DNA of 64,000 nucleotides, from assembly GCA_003279705.1 (NCBI GenBank), contig QCGZ01000004.1, forward strand, positions 1 to 64,000, read 5' to 3'. Under the pieces are notes generated by a model. That model had not been told where the DNA came from, searched no databases, and worked only from the letters and a program-made list of their open reading frames with translations. The number at the start of each line of letters is the position of its first letter. Within the stretch, counting starts at the first letter, position 1. Of this stretch, positions 18,096-26,209 are shown in pieces. The position numbers and the translations under genes are program-made. Source of the DNA: OCS116 cluster bacterium AG-390-I16 (GTDB taxonomy: Bacteria > Pseudomonadota > Alphaproteobacteria > MED-G09).

Positions 18096-19568
18096 TTATT
18101 TCTGATTAAAAGATAAAGAAACTAAAGAAACTAATCTCAACTCAGGTCTCCAAACTCTTAATAGAATTCTTTCATCACCTTCTTTTTGACGTTCTTTTAG
18201 TAAATTATAAACTTGTTCAGAACTTTGTGCTTTTACAGTTGATTGAAGAGTAACATTCCCTGATATCCTTTGATGAGTTAAGCTAATAATTACACTTCCA
18301 CTTGTAATTTTTTTTGAAAAAGCCTCTGATTCCTCATCAACAGTAATAACTGCAACACCTTTAATAGATGACGGGATCTGATTTTCCCTGCGGAAATTTT
18401 CTGTGAGATCGCCAAGACCAAGTCCTAAAATTTTATCGATATTATTTGAATCTTCCTCGTTTACTTTATTCTCATTACCTTCAAGTCTTCCAATTTTTAC
18501 TTTAAGCTCAACCTCTTTACCAAAACGAATAAGTTTAATTTTTATTTTTTTTCCAATATCAGTATTGGCTACTTTTGTAGTAAGATCTCTCATATCGTTA
18601 ATTTCTTCTTTATTGAAACCAATTATAACATCACCCTCTTCAATTCCTGCTTTATCAGCAGGTCCATCTTTTACAACTTGCTGAACTAAAGCTCCTTTTG
18701 CTTCATCCAAATCCATATCTTTAGCAAGTTCCTCGGTTACATTTTGTATCATAACCCCAAGCCAACCTCTTCTTGTTTCGCCATATTTTTTAAGTTGGTC
18801 AATAACTGGCTTTACTAAATCAGATGGTATTGAAAAGCCTATTCCAACTGATCCGCCAGTTTGTGAGTAAATCATTGTATTTACCCCAATAACCTCACCA
18901 TCCATATTAAAAAGTGGTCCGCCAGAGTTACCTTTATTTATAGGAGCATCAGTTTGAATAAAGTGATCATAAGGACCAGACCCTATATTTCTGCCTAAAG
19001 CAGAAATAATACCCGCAGTGACCGTGCCTCCTAAACCAAAAGGATTTCCGATAGCAACAACCCATTCACCAACTTTAGAATTTTCACTATCTCCAAAACT
19101 TACATAAGGAAGATCTTCCTCAGAATTAATTTTTAATAACGCAAGATCCATGCGTGGATCTAGTCCAATTACTTCAGCATCATAAACCTCGTCATTGCTT
19201 AGGGTGATTTTTATTGTTTCAGCCTCTTCGACAACATGGTTGTTAGTTACAATAAATCCATCATCTGAAATAATAAAACCTGAACCAGCTGTTCTTTGAG
19301 GCATTCTTTTCTGAGGTTGATTTCTAAAAAAATCTCTGAATCTTTCATCGTTAAAAAAATCAAAAGGAGATCCTGGTGGACTTTGACGCATTTGTCCTGA
19401 TTGATTTTCTTTCTCTTTTTGCTTCCTAACTACTGATACATTTACAACAGAGGATGAATACTCTTCTGCAAGAGAAGTAAAATCTGGTAAAGATGAATTT
19501 GCAATAGGATTTAAGAAAATCACAAAAAGAAAAGATATTGCTATATATTTTAAAGTTAATTTTATCAT
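18096..19568 (-). CDS. degP: Periplasmic serine protease, HtrA/DegP (Do) family
   Basis: A 490-residue trypsin-fold quality-control protease with a signal peptide (first about 25 residues). The catalytic triad is visible: His111 (VTNNHVVE), Asp141 (MDLALLKI) and Ser215 (NKGNSGGPL). A PDZ domain follows (RRGWLGVMIQ, GALVQQVVKDGPADKAGI, GDVIIGFN), and a second, more diverged PDZ region fills the C-terminus. It degrades or refolds misfolded envelope proteins. It lies 12 bp downstream of hflC, an order (hflK-hflC-htrA) common in alphaproteobacteria, pointing to shared proteostasis roles. Confidence 0.95.
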   Translation of the reverse strand: MIKLTLKYIAISFLFVIFLNPIANSSLPDFTSLAEEYSSSVVNVSVVRKQKEKENQSGQMRQSPPGSPFDFFNDERFRDFFRNQPQKRMPQRTAGSGFIISDDGFIVTNNHVVEEAETIKITLSNDEVYDAEVIGLDPRMDLALLKINSEEDLPYVSFGDSENSKVGEWVVAIGNPFGLGGTVTAGIISALGRNIGSGPYDHFIQTDAPINKGNSGGPLFNMDGEVIGVNTMIYSQTGGSVGIGFSIPSDLVKPVIDQLKKYGETRRGWLGVMIQNVTEELAKDMDLDEAKGALVQQVVKDGPADKAGIEEGDVIIGFNKEEINDMRDLTTKVANTDIGKKIKIKLIRFGKEVELKVKIGRLEGNENKVNEEDSNNIDKILGLGLGDLTENFRRENQIPSSIKGVAVITVDEESEAFSKKITSGSVIISLTHQRISGNVTLQSTVKAQSSEQVYNLLKERQKEGDERILLRVWRPELRLVSLVSLSFNQK

Positions 19569-19580
19569 TGAGTATGACTA

Positions 19581-20561
19581 TTATTCTGAGGCTAAGTCAG
19601 GGCATAAGGCATCCCTAAGCCTGCTATTATTATTGATTAAGTTGATTAATTTTTTACTTTCATCACTTAATTTATCAGTAGAATTTGTAACGATAGATGA
19701 AGAGTTTGGATTGTTTAGAAACTTAAAAAACTCGCTATCTGGTGATAAAACAATTGTAGTTTCATCATCTAATGAGTTTTCATAAGACATCATTGATCTG
19801 TAAAATGCAAAAAAGTCTTTATCAAGTCCATAAGCTGATGCAAATATTCTATTCCTACAAGCATCACCAATACCTCTATTAATTTCGGCATCACGAGTAG
19901 CCTCTGATAATAAAACAGTTACAGTTTTTTCAGCTTCCGCTCTAATTCCTCTGGAGATTTCTTGACCCTTACCTCTAAATTCTGCTGCTTCCTGTTGTCT
20001 CTCAGTCTGCATTCTTCTATAAATTGCTTGGCTATTTGCGTCAGGTAAATCAGCTCTTTTAATTTTAACATCTACAATATTAATACCTAAATTAAGGGCT
20101 TGTTCATTTGCTCTTTCAGTTATCTTCTTCATAAGATCATCTCTATTGTCTCTTACAACTGTAACAAATTCCTCTGCACCTAAAATAGATCTCAAGCTTG
20201 AAGATACAATAGCCTGCAATCTTGAACGAGCTATTCTTTCATCCCTTACGCTAATATAAAATTGAAGAGGGTCTGAAATTCTCCATCTTGTAAAAGAGTC
20301 AACAACAAGTCTTTTTTGATCTGCTGCAATTACTTCTTCAGCTGGAGAGTCTAAGGCTAAAATTCTTTTATCCAAATATTGAACTTGTTGGATGAATGGC
20401 ATTTTAATTTTTAGTCCAGGCTCAGTTACGGGAGCACCAACTGGTCTTCCAAACTGAAGAACGATTGCTTGACGAGTTTCATGAACAGAAAAAAAGGTAT
20501 TAAAAATTAATAATACAAAGATACCAAGAAAAACTATTGAAGCAGTCTGTTTAACACTCAT
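19581..20561 (-). CDS. hflC: HflC, SPFH-domain regulator of FtsH
   Basis: A 326-residue prohibitin-like inner-membrane protein with one N-terminal membrane span (about 8-24) and an SPFH domain (ETRQAIVLQFGRPVG, DSFTRWRISDPLQFY) followed by a long coiled coil (RAEAEKTVTVLLSEATRDAE). With HflK it forms the large periplasmic-facing cage around FtsH protease. Its ATG shares one base with the hflK stop (TAATG), so the two are coupled. The roughly 90-residue C-terminal tail is longer and more divergent than the core. Confidence 0.94.
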   Translation of the reverse strand: MSVKQTASIVFLGIFVLLIFNTFFSVHETRQAIVLQFGRPVGAPVTEPGLKIKMPFIQQVQYLDKRILALDSPAEEVIAADQKRLVVDSFTRWRISDPLQFYISVRDERIARSRLQAIVSSSLRSILGAEEFVTVVRDNRDDLMKKITERANEQALNLGINIVDVKIKRADLPDANSQAIYRRMQTERQQEAAEFRGKGQEISRGIRAEAEKTVTVLLSEATRDAEINRGIGDACRNRIFASAYGLDKDFFAFYRSMMSYENSLDDETTIVLSPDSEFFKFLNNPNSSSIVTNSTDKLSDESKKLINLINNNSRLRDALCPDLASE

Positions 20562-21658
20562 TATCTTTTACCTTTCTTATTTATTTCATTTAAAGGTAGG
20601 TAAGGAACTACTCCTTGGCCTCCAACTGAGTCACTATCAACAATAATTTTATTCATACTTCCAAAAACCTTTTCCATTGTCTCTAAAAACATTCTTTGTC
20701 TTGTAACATCTTTAGCCTGTATATATTCAGAGTAAATTGATACAAATCTAGTAGCCTGACCTTCGGCTTCAGCTACAGTTTGTGATTGATAAGCTTCTGA
20801 CTCCCTAAGAATTTTTGAAGCCTCACCTTGTGCTTCTGGAACAATTTTATTCGAATATGCATTTGCTTCATTTCTAGCTCGCTCTTGGTCAGCTCTTGCA
20901 GCCTGAACATCCCTAAATGCATCAATAACTGCAGAAGGTGGGTCAACTTTTTGCATCTTTACTTCTCTGATCTCAATACCAGAACCATAAGAATCTAAAG
21001 TGGATTGCATAAGAGACCTAACATCATTTTCAGTTCTTTGACGGGCCCCTGTTAAAATCGGTTGAATATCAGAATTACCTACAATTTCTCTCATAGCGCT
21101 CTCAGAAACTGCCTTTATTGTTCTCTCAGGGTATTGAATTTTGAATAAAAATGAACTTGCGTCTTTGATAACCCAAAAAACAGAAAAATCTATATCAACT
21201 ATATTTTCATCACCAGTAAGCATTAGACTTTCCTCTGGGACATCTCTTAAAGATCTTGATGGATTTGAAAAGCCAGATCCAGATGGACCTCTCATTCCTA
21301 TATCAATTCTATTAACAGTTGTAACTTTCGGTGTAAGTGCGGTCTCAATTGGAAAAGGAAGATGATAATGTAGCCCAGGTCCTGTTTGACTTGTAAATTT
21401 ACCAAACCTAAGAACAACGCCTTGCTCATCAGCATTAACTCTGTAAATACCACTTAAAGACCATAGCCCTAATAAAATAAGCAATACGGCTAATAGACCT
21501 TTCCAGCCTTTACCACCACCAGGTAAAAATTTTGAGATAATTTTTTGAAGACCATTGAAAGGATTCTCAAAATCTTGTCGATTATTATTCTGACCCCATG
21601 GATTTTGATTATTACCATTCCAACCATTATTATTCTCATTAATTATTTTTTGTTTCAT
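20561..21658 (-). CDS. hflK: HflK, SPFH-domain regulator of FtsH
   Basis: A 365-residue partner of HflC. The N-terminus is Asn/Gly-rich and cytoplasmic (NNGWNGNNQNPWGQNNN), a known HflK trait, followed by one membrane span (GLLAVLLILLGLWSLSGIY) and the SPFH domain starting NADEQGVVLRFGKF. An Ala/Glu-rich coiled coil (RDVQAARADQERARNEANAY) follows. First gene of hflK-hflC-degP, divergent from mrp with a 96-bp gap. Confidence 0.94.
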   Translation of the reverse strand: MKQKIINENNNGWNGNNQNPWGQNNNRQDFENPFNGLQKIISKFLPGGGKGWKGLLAVLLILLGLWSLSGIYRVNADEQGVVLRFGKFTSQTGPGLHYHLPFPIETALTPKVTTVNRIDIGMRGPSGSGFSNPSRSLRDVPEESLMLTGDENIVDIDFSVFWVIKDASSFLFKIQYPERTIKAVSESAMREIVGNSDIQPILTGARQRTENDVRSLMQSTLDSYGSGIEIREVKMQKVDPPSAVIDAFRDVQAARADQERARNEANAYSNKIVPEAQGEASKILRESEAYQSQTVAEAEGQATRFVSIYSEYIQAKDVTRQRMFLETMEKVFGSMNKIIVDSDSVGGQGVVPYLPLNEINKKGKR

Positions 21659-21754
21659 TTTTAAACTTTCTATTTACTCAATATGTCCTTATATGACATC
21701 TTGAGCCATGGAGTAAATCAAATTCAACAACATTAACGAAATTTAATTATTTAG

Positions 21755-22804
21755 ATGACAGAAAATATAAAAAAAATAATAGAAGAAAAGTTAAAAAAAA
21801 TTATACTTCCTAACGAAAAATATCTTATTGAAGAGGAAATAATTGAGGGTATTAGCTTTAAAGAGGGACATATTCAAATTTCTCTGTTTGCAAATAAAGA
21901 TAATCTCGAAGAAATTGAGGTCGTTGGAAAAATAATAAAAAAAGAATTACAAAATATTGATGGAGTTATAAGCGTTACTACGGTTTTAACAAACGAACCT
22001 AATAAAAAAAGTAATTCGAACAAAATTGAAAATAAAAAACAAAAAATTAATAAAATTAGTAATGTTAAAAAAATTATAGCTGTTGCAAGCGGTAAAGGTG
22101 GGGTTGGAAAGTCAACAATATCAATTAATCTAGCCTCTGCGTTTTCTTTAATGGGTAAAAAAGTTGGTATATTAGATGCAGATATACATGGGCCATCGGT
22201 TCCTCATATGCTTGGTTTAAAAGGCAAACCAGAAGTTAATAATGATAAGAAAATTATTCCATTTGAATTTAATTCAATGAAAGTAATGTCGATTGGATTT
22301 TTATTAAATGAAGAGCAACCGGTAGTTTGGAGGGGGCCAATGGTTCACTCGGCTATTAAACAAATGGCAACTGAAACAGATTGGGGTAATTTAGATATAC
22401 TGATTATTGATATGCCGCCTGGAACAGGAGATGCACAAATCACAGTGTCACAACACTTACCGCTAGATGGAACAATTATAGTATCCACACCACAACCTGT
22501 TGCGCTTAATGATGCAGTTAAAGCTATTGGAATGTTTAGAAAAGTTGATATCCCAGTCATTGGTATTATAGAAAATATGTCTTATCTACTTTTAGATAAT
22601 GGAAAAAAAGAAGATATTTTTGGAAAAGACGGTGCTAAAAATATGTCAGAAAAAGAGAAAATTTTATTTATTGAAGAAATACCTCTAGATAAAGAAATAA
22701 GAGAAAGCTCAGATAAAGGAAATCCATACGTTTTTTCAAAAACAAATAGTTTAACAAAAGATATATTTATAAAAGCAGCAGAAAAAATAGAAAAAATAAT
22801 TTAA
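21755..22804 (+). CDS. mrp: Mrp/ApbC-family Fe-S cluster carrier ATPase
   Basis: A 349-residue P-loop NTPase of the Mrp/ApbC/NBP35 family. The N-terminus is a DUF59/MIP18-like domain (about 1-85), followed by a Lys/Asn-rich linker and the deviant Walker A SGKGGVGKST (112-121), then IIDMPPGTGDAQ. The family carries and delivers Fe-S clusters. The CxxC often seen after ENMSY is missing here (ENMSYLLLDNGKKEDIFG), so any cluster ligation must differ; I did not judge whether this is usual in alphaproteobacteria. Converges on folA with 3 bp between. Confidence 0.92.
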   Translation: MTENIKKIIEEKLKKIILPNEKYLIEEEIIEGISFKEGHIQISLFANKDNLEEIEVVGKIIKKELQNIDGVISVTTVLTNEPNKKSNSNKIENKKQKINKISNVKKIIAVASGKGGVGKSTISINLASAFSLMGKKVGILDADIHGPSVPHMLGLKGKPEVNNDKKIIPFEFNSMKVMSIGFLLNEEQPVVWRGPMVHSAIKQMATETDWGNLDILIIDMPPGTGDAQITVSQHLPLDGTIIVSTPQPVALNDAVKAIGMFRKVDIPVIGIIENMSYLLLDNGKKEDIFGKDGAKNMSEKEKILFIEEIPLDKEIRESSDKGNPYVFSKTNSLTKDIFIKAAEKIEKII

Positions 22805-22807
22805 AAT

Positions 22808-23314
22808 TTATTTTTTTTCAAAGATTTTTAAGCGATGTGAACAACTATCTCCCTCCATCTTTGTTATTTCGCCTGTAAAAGTCTCATTATATAAATCTTT
22901 ATCAAAATTTGGAAAAAAAACGTCACCATCAGGGGATGAGTGAACTTGTGTGTAATAAATTTTTGAAGCAATTTTTAAAAAATAATTAAAAAGGTACTCT
23001 CCGCCTATAACCATAATTTCTTTTGTATTTCTCTTTTTAGCGCATTCCTCAGCTTTTGAAATTGATTGCTCAATATTTTCACAAAAAATAACACCATCAT
23101 TTTTTAATTTTTTTTGCCTTGTAACAACAATATTATCTCGTCCTGGTAAAGGTCTACCAATTGAGTCCCATGTTTTTCTGCCCATAATCATAGGTTTATT
23201 CATTGTAAATTTTTTAAAATTCGATAAATCAGATGGTAAATCCCACGGCATTGAGCCATTTTGGCCAATAACCCTGTTTTCAGCAACAGCAACAATTAAA
23301 CTAAAATTAAACAT
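22808..23314 (-). CDS. folA: Dihydrofolate reductase
   Basis: A 168-residue NADPH-dependent DHFR: N-terminal SLIVAVAENRVIGQNGSMPWDLPSDL with the Met20-type loop and the catalytic acidic residue, PMIMGRKTWDSIGRPLPGR for cofactor, and IMVIGGEYLFNYFL. It regenerates tetrahydrofolate used by the thymidylate synthase encoded 2 bp upstream, a common functional pairing. Confidence 0.95.
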   Translation of the reverse strand: MFNFSLIVAVAENRVIGQNGSMPWDLPSDLSNFKKFTMNKPMIMGRKTWDSIGRPLPGRDNIVVTRQKKLKNDGVIFCENIEQSISKAEECAKKRNTKEIMVIGGEYLFNYFLKIASKIYYTQVHSSPDGDVFFPNFDKDLYNETFTGEITKMEGDSCSHRLKIFEKK

Positions 23315-23316
23315 TT

Positions 23317-24111
23317 TTACACCGCAACTGGAGCAGGAATATGTGGATGAAAAATATAATCTTCCAAGACAAAATCTTCAAATTCAAAATCAAAAATACT
23401 TTCCGGATTGGAAATAATTTTCATCTTAGGAAGTTCTTTAAAGTCTCTTTCTAATTGTTCTTTGGCTTGATCAAAATGGTTTGAATATAAATGAGCATCA
23501 CCAAACGTATGAACAAATTCTCCAAGTTCTAATTTTAAAATTTTAGCAATCATCATTGTTAAAAGTGCATATGATGCAATATTAAAAGGGACACCTAAAA
23601 AAATATCAGCAGATCTTTGATAGAGTTGGCAGGATATTTTTCCATTTGACACATAAAATTGAAACAAACAATGACAAGGGGGAAGAGCCATCTTTTCAAC
23701 ATCTGATGGGTTCCAGGCTGTAACTATTAGCCTTCTCGAATCAGGATTATTTTTTATTTGGTCTATTAAACCAGATATTTGATCAATTGTTTTACCATTT
23801 CTTCCTGGCCATGATCTCCATTGATAACCATAAACGGGACCTAATTCACCATTTTCATCAGCCCATTCATCCCAAATACTAACACCATTTTCTTTTAAAT
23901 ATGATATATTGGTTTCACCTTTTAAGAACCATAAAAGTTCATAAACTATTGATTTTAAATGAATTTTTTTTGTTGTTAATAATGGAAATCCTTTTGACAA
24001 ATCAAATCGCATTTGGTGGCCAAATACTGACCGAGTACCTGTACCTGTTCTATCATTTTTGTCAGTACCATTTTCTAAAACGTGTCTTAATAATTTATGA
24101 TATTGTTTCAA
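23317..24111 (-). CDS. thyA: Thymidylate synthase
   Basis: Methylates dUMP using methylene-tetrahydrofolate. The start is set at TTG 24111: GGAG stands 6 nt before it, the N-terminus becomes [15 protein letters not shown], length becomes 264 as in E. coli, and the catalytic Cys falls at 146 ([10 protein letters not shown]), the E. coli number. A longer in-frame TTG at 24123 would place that GGAG inside the gene. Other motifs: [32 protein letters not shown], and the C-terminal [11 protein letters not shown]. Operon with folA. Confidence 0.95.
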   Translation of the reverse strand: MKQYHKLLRHVLENGTDKNDRTGTGTRSVFGHQMRFDLSKGFPLLTTKKIHLKSIVYELLWFLKGETNISYLKENGVSIWDEWADENGELGPVYGYQWRSWPGRNGKTIDQISGLIDQIKNNPDSRRLIVTAWNPSDVEKMALPPCHCLFQFYVSNGKISCQLYQRSADIFLGVPFNIASYALLTMMIAKILKLELGEFVHTFGDAHLYSNHFDQAKEQLERDFKELPKMKIISNPESIFDFEFEDFVLEDYIFHPHIPAPVAV

Positions 24112-24158
24112 AGAAAACTCCAAAAATTAATATTAATTCTAAACTACTTTTTTGTCTC

Positions 24159-24187
24159 TTCAAATTTTATTTAATAAATTGTATAAA
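24159..24187 (+). promoter_or_regulatory. Likely promoter of the tmRNA gene
   Basis: TTCAAA (24159-24164) and TATAAA (24182-24187) are separated by exactly 17 bp. The predicted start, around 24194, coincides with the estimated 5' end of the acceptor half of the tmRNA. The agreement of spacing and RNA end is the main support. Confidence 0.5.
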
Positions 24188-24191
24188 AGAA

Positions 24192-24490
24192 ATGCTGGTT
24201 TACCAGATATAGTGATAAACGGTTGATATAATAAACTATTCGGACCCGGGGGCGGTACCCGGCACCTCCACCATAATTATGGGGGTGAAATAGGATCGAC
24301 GAGAGCGTAAAAATCTTCTTTTCACTCGGCATTGTTCCGCCGTTATCGGGCTATTTTATAGAAGCAAAAAGCGACTATGCAGAGTATTCTCTCGCAGCTT
24401 AATGCGCGAGTTACTCAACTTAACTCCTAATTATTTGCATAATTAGGCGGGGTTTGAGGGGCACCTGGCAACAGAAGCTCCTTGTTTATT
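24192..24490 (+). ncRNA. ssrA: tmRNA, circularly permuted two-piece form (alphaproteobacterial)
   Basis: The gene is permuted. The acceptor half comes first, ending in a T-arm (CCGGG...CCCGG) and CACCTCCACCA at 24263-24273. After a 7-nt spacer comes the coding half, starting GGGGGTG (24281-24287), which pairs over 7 bp with CACCTCC. GGATCGACGAGAGCG follows, then the tag frame GCA...TAA at 24364-24402, encoding AKSDYAEYSLAA. The coding half ends near a GAGGGGC/GCTCCTT stem at about 24457-24484. Outer ends are estimates. This fills most of the 407-bp gap between thyA and fumC. tmRNA with SmpB rescues stalled ribosomes. Confidence 0.93.
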
Positions 24491-24518
24491 TCTAAACTAA
24501 TAACCTTGGAGATTTAAC

Positions 24519-25910
24519 GTGAAGAAAGAAAGACAAGAATCAGATGCTTTTGGTCCTATTAAAGTAGAAAGCAACAAGTATTGGGGCGCTCAGACACAGA
24601 GATCTCTTAAAAATTTTAAAATTGGTGGAGAAAAAATGCCTATTCCTCTTGTTAGAGCTTTAGGAATAGTAAAATTATCCGCCGCTATAGTTAATAAAAA
24701 TATGGGAGATCTTAAACCAAGAATTGCTAATGCAATCATTAGAGCTTCGAAAGAGGTTATTAGCGGTAAATTTGACGATCACTTTCCTCTTGTTGTTTGG
24801 CAAACTGGTTCAGGGACACAATCAAATATGAATGCGAATGAAGTTATTTCAAATAGAGCTATTGAAATTCTTGGGGGTAAACTTGGATCAAAAGATCCGG
24901 TTCATCCAAACGATCATTGTAATATGTCACAATCCTCGAATGATACATTTCCTACTGCAATGCATATAGCTACAGCAATTGAAATTAACAAAGAACTTAT
25001 CCCTTCTCTCAAAAGACTTTCGAATTCAATAGGGAAAAAAGAGAATGAATTTAAAAAAATTATTAAAATAGGACGTACTCACCTTCAAGATGCCACCCCA
25101 GTAACTTTAGGACAAGAATTTTCAGGATATAAAGCACAAATTAACAACGGGATTAAAAGAATACAAAAATCATCAGAAGAACTTTTTTATCTTGCCCAAG
25201 GAGGAACTGCTGTTGGAACTGGATTGAATTCAAAAAAAGGTTTTGATAAAAAATTTGCTCTCGAATGTAAAAAAATAACTAAATTACCATTTAAAACATC
25301 TGAAAATAAATTCGAATCTTTAGCAACGCATGATGCGATTGTTGAAGTTTCTGGTAGCTTAAACACCATTGCAACTTCACTTTTTAAAATTGCTAATGAT
25401 ATTAGATTGCTTGGTTCTGGTCCTAGATCCGGTTTAGGGGAAATACAATTACCTGAAAATGAACCAGGGTCTTCAATTATGCCTGGAAAAGTTAATCCTA
25501 CACAGTGTGAAGCGATGACAATGCTATGTCTTCAAGTGATTGGAAACCATACAACAATAAGTGCAGCAGGTAGTCAGGGTCACTTTGAGCTTAATGTTTT
25601 TAAGCCAGTAATTGCATATAATATTTTACAATCTATTAAATTACTTTCAGATGGCTCAGAAAGCTTTATGAAAAATTGTATAGCAGGAATTAAGCCTAAT
25701 AAAATTAAAATTCAAGAACTATTAAATAGCTCTTTAATGCTTGTAACTGCTCTTGCACCCGTTATTGGATATGATAATGCTTCAATCATAGCAAAATCAG
25801 CTCATAAAAATGGAACAACTCTTAAAGAAGAAGCAATTAAACAAGGTTTTGTGACCGAAGATGAGTATACAAAAATTGTTAGACCGGAAAAAATGATTTC
25901 GCCATCTTAA
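24519..25910 (+). CDS. fumC: Fumarate hydratase, class II
   Basis: A 463-residue TCA-cycle enzyme that interconverts fumarate and malate without an Fe-S cluster. It has [15 protein letters not shown], the catalytic-site block [15 protein letters not shown], and the superfamily signature [13 protein letters not shown]. The start is GTG, with TTGGAG 7 nt upstream. It is followed 4 bp later by a small ribbon-helix-helix gene, an arrangement typical of alphaproteobacteria. Confidence 0.96.
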   Translation: MKKERQESDAFGPIKVESNKYWGAQTQRSLKNFKIGGEKMPIPLVRALGIVKLSAAIVNKNMGDLKPRIANAIIRASKEVISGKFDDHFPLVVWQTGSGTQSNMNANEVISNRAIEILGGKLGSKDPVHPNDHCNMSQSSNDTFPTAMHIATAIEINKELIPSLKRLSNSIGKKENEFKKIIKIGRTHLQDATPVTLGQEFSGYKAQINNGIKRIQKSSEELFYLAQGGTAVGTGLNSKKGFDKKFALECKKITKLPFKTSENKFESLATHDAIVEVSGSLNTIATSLFKIANDIRLLGSGPRSGLGEIQLPENEPGSSIMPGKVNPTQCEAMTMLCLQVIGNHTTISAAGSQGHFELNVFKPVIAYNILQSIKLLSDGSESFMKNCIAGIKPNKIKIQELLNSSLMLVTALAPVIGYDNASIIAKSAHKNGTTLKEEAIKQGFVTEDEYTKIVRPEKMISPS

Positions 25911-25914
25911 AATT

Positions 25915-26127
25915 ATGAATCAAATAAAAAAATCACTTATTCTCTCAGGCCATAAAACAAGTATTGCATTAGAGAAAGAATTTTGGATTGCCCTTAAAGA
26001 AATTTCAAAAAAACAAAACATTGATATTGATAAATTAATTGAGAAAATTGATAAAAAAGAAAGAAGTGGAAGCTTAGCATCGGCAATAAGAGTTTTTATT
26101 TTAAAAAAATATATGAATCTTGATTAA
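25915..26127 (+). CDS. RHH_4-type ribbon-helix-helix domain protein
   Basis: A 70-residue protein matching the small RHH_4 family: SLILSGHKTSIALEKEFW forms the beta strand and first helix, and GSLASAIRVFIL the second helix. Such proteins are thought to be dimeric DNA binders. The link to fumC is seen in many alphaproteobacteria but its target is not established to my knowledge. It sits 4 bp after the fumC stop and is almost surely co-transcribed. Confidence 0.82.
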   Translation: MNQIKKSLILSGHKTSIALEKEFWIALKEISKKQNIDIDKLIEKIDKKERSGSLASAIRVFILKKYMNLD

Positions 26128-26209
26128 AAATGAATCAATGTATGCTTAATAAATTTTATAAATAGTCATTATAAGTTATGTACCACATGTTACCTCAAGA
26201 AAATATTCA

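Noticed and set aside
21683-21699. Short inverted repeat (ATGTC...GACAT) between hflK and mrp
   Set aside because: Arms of only five bases in AT-rich DNA; no matching promoter spacing or known operator, so chance is likely.
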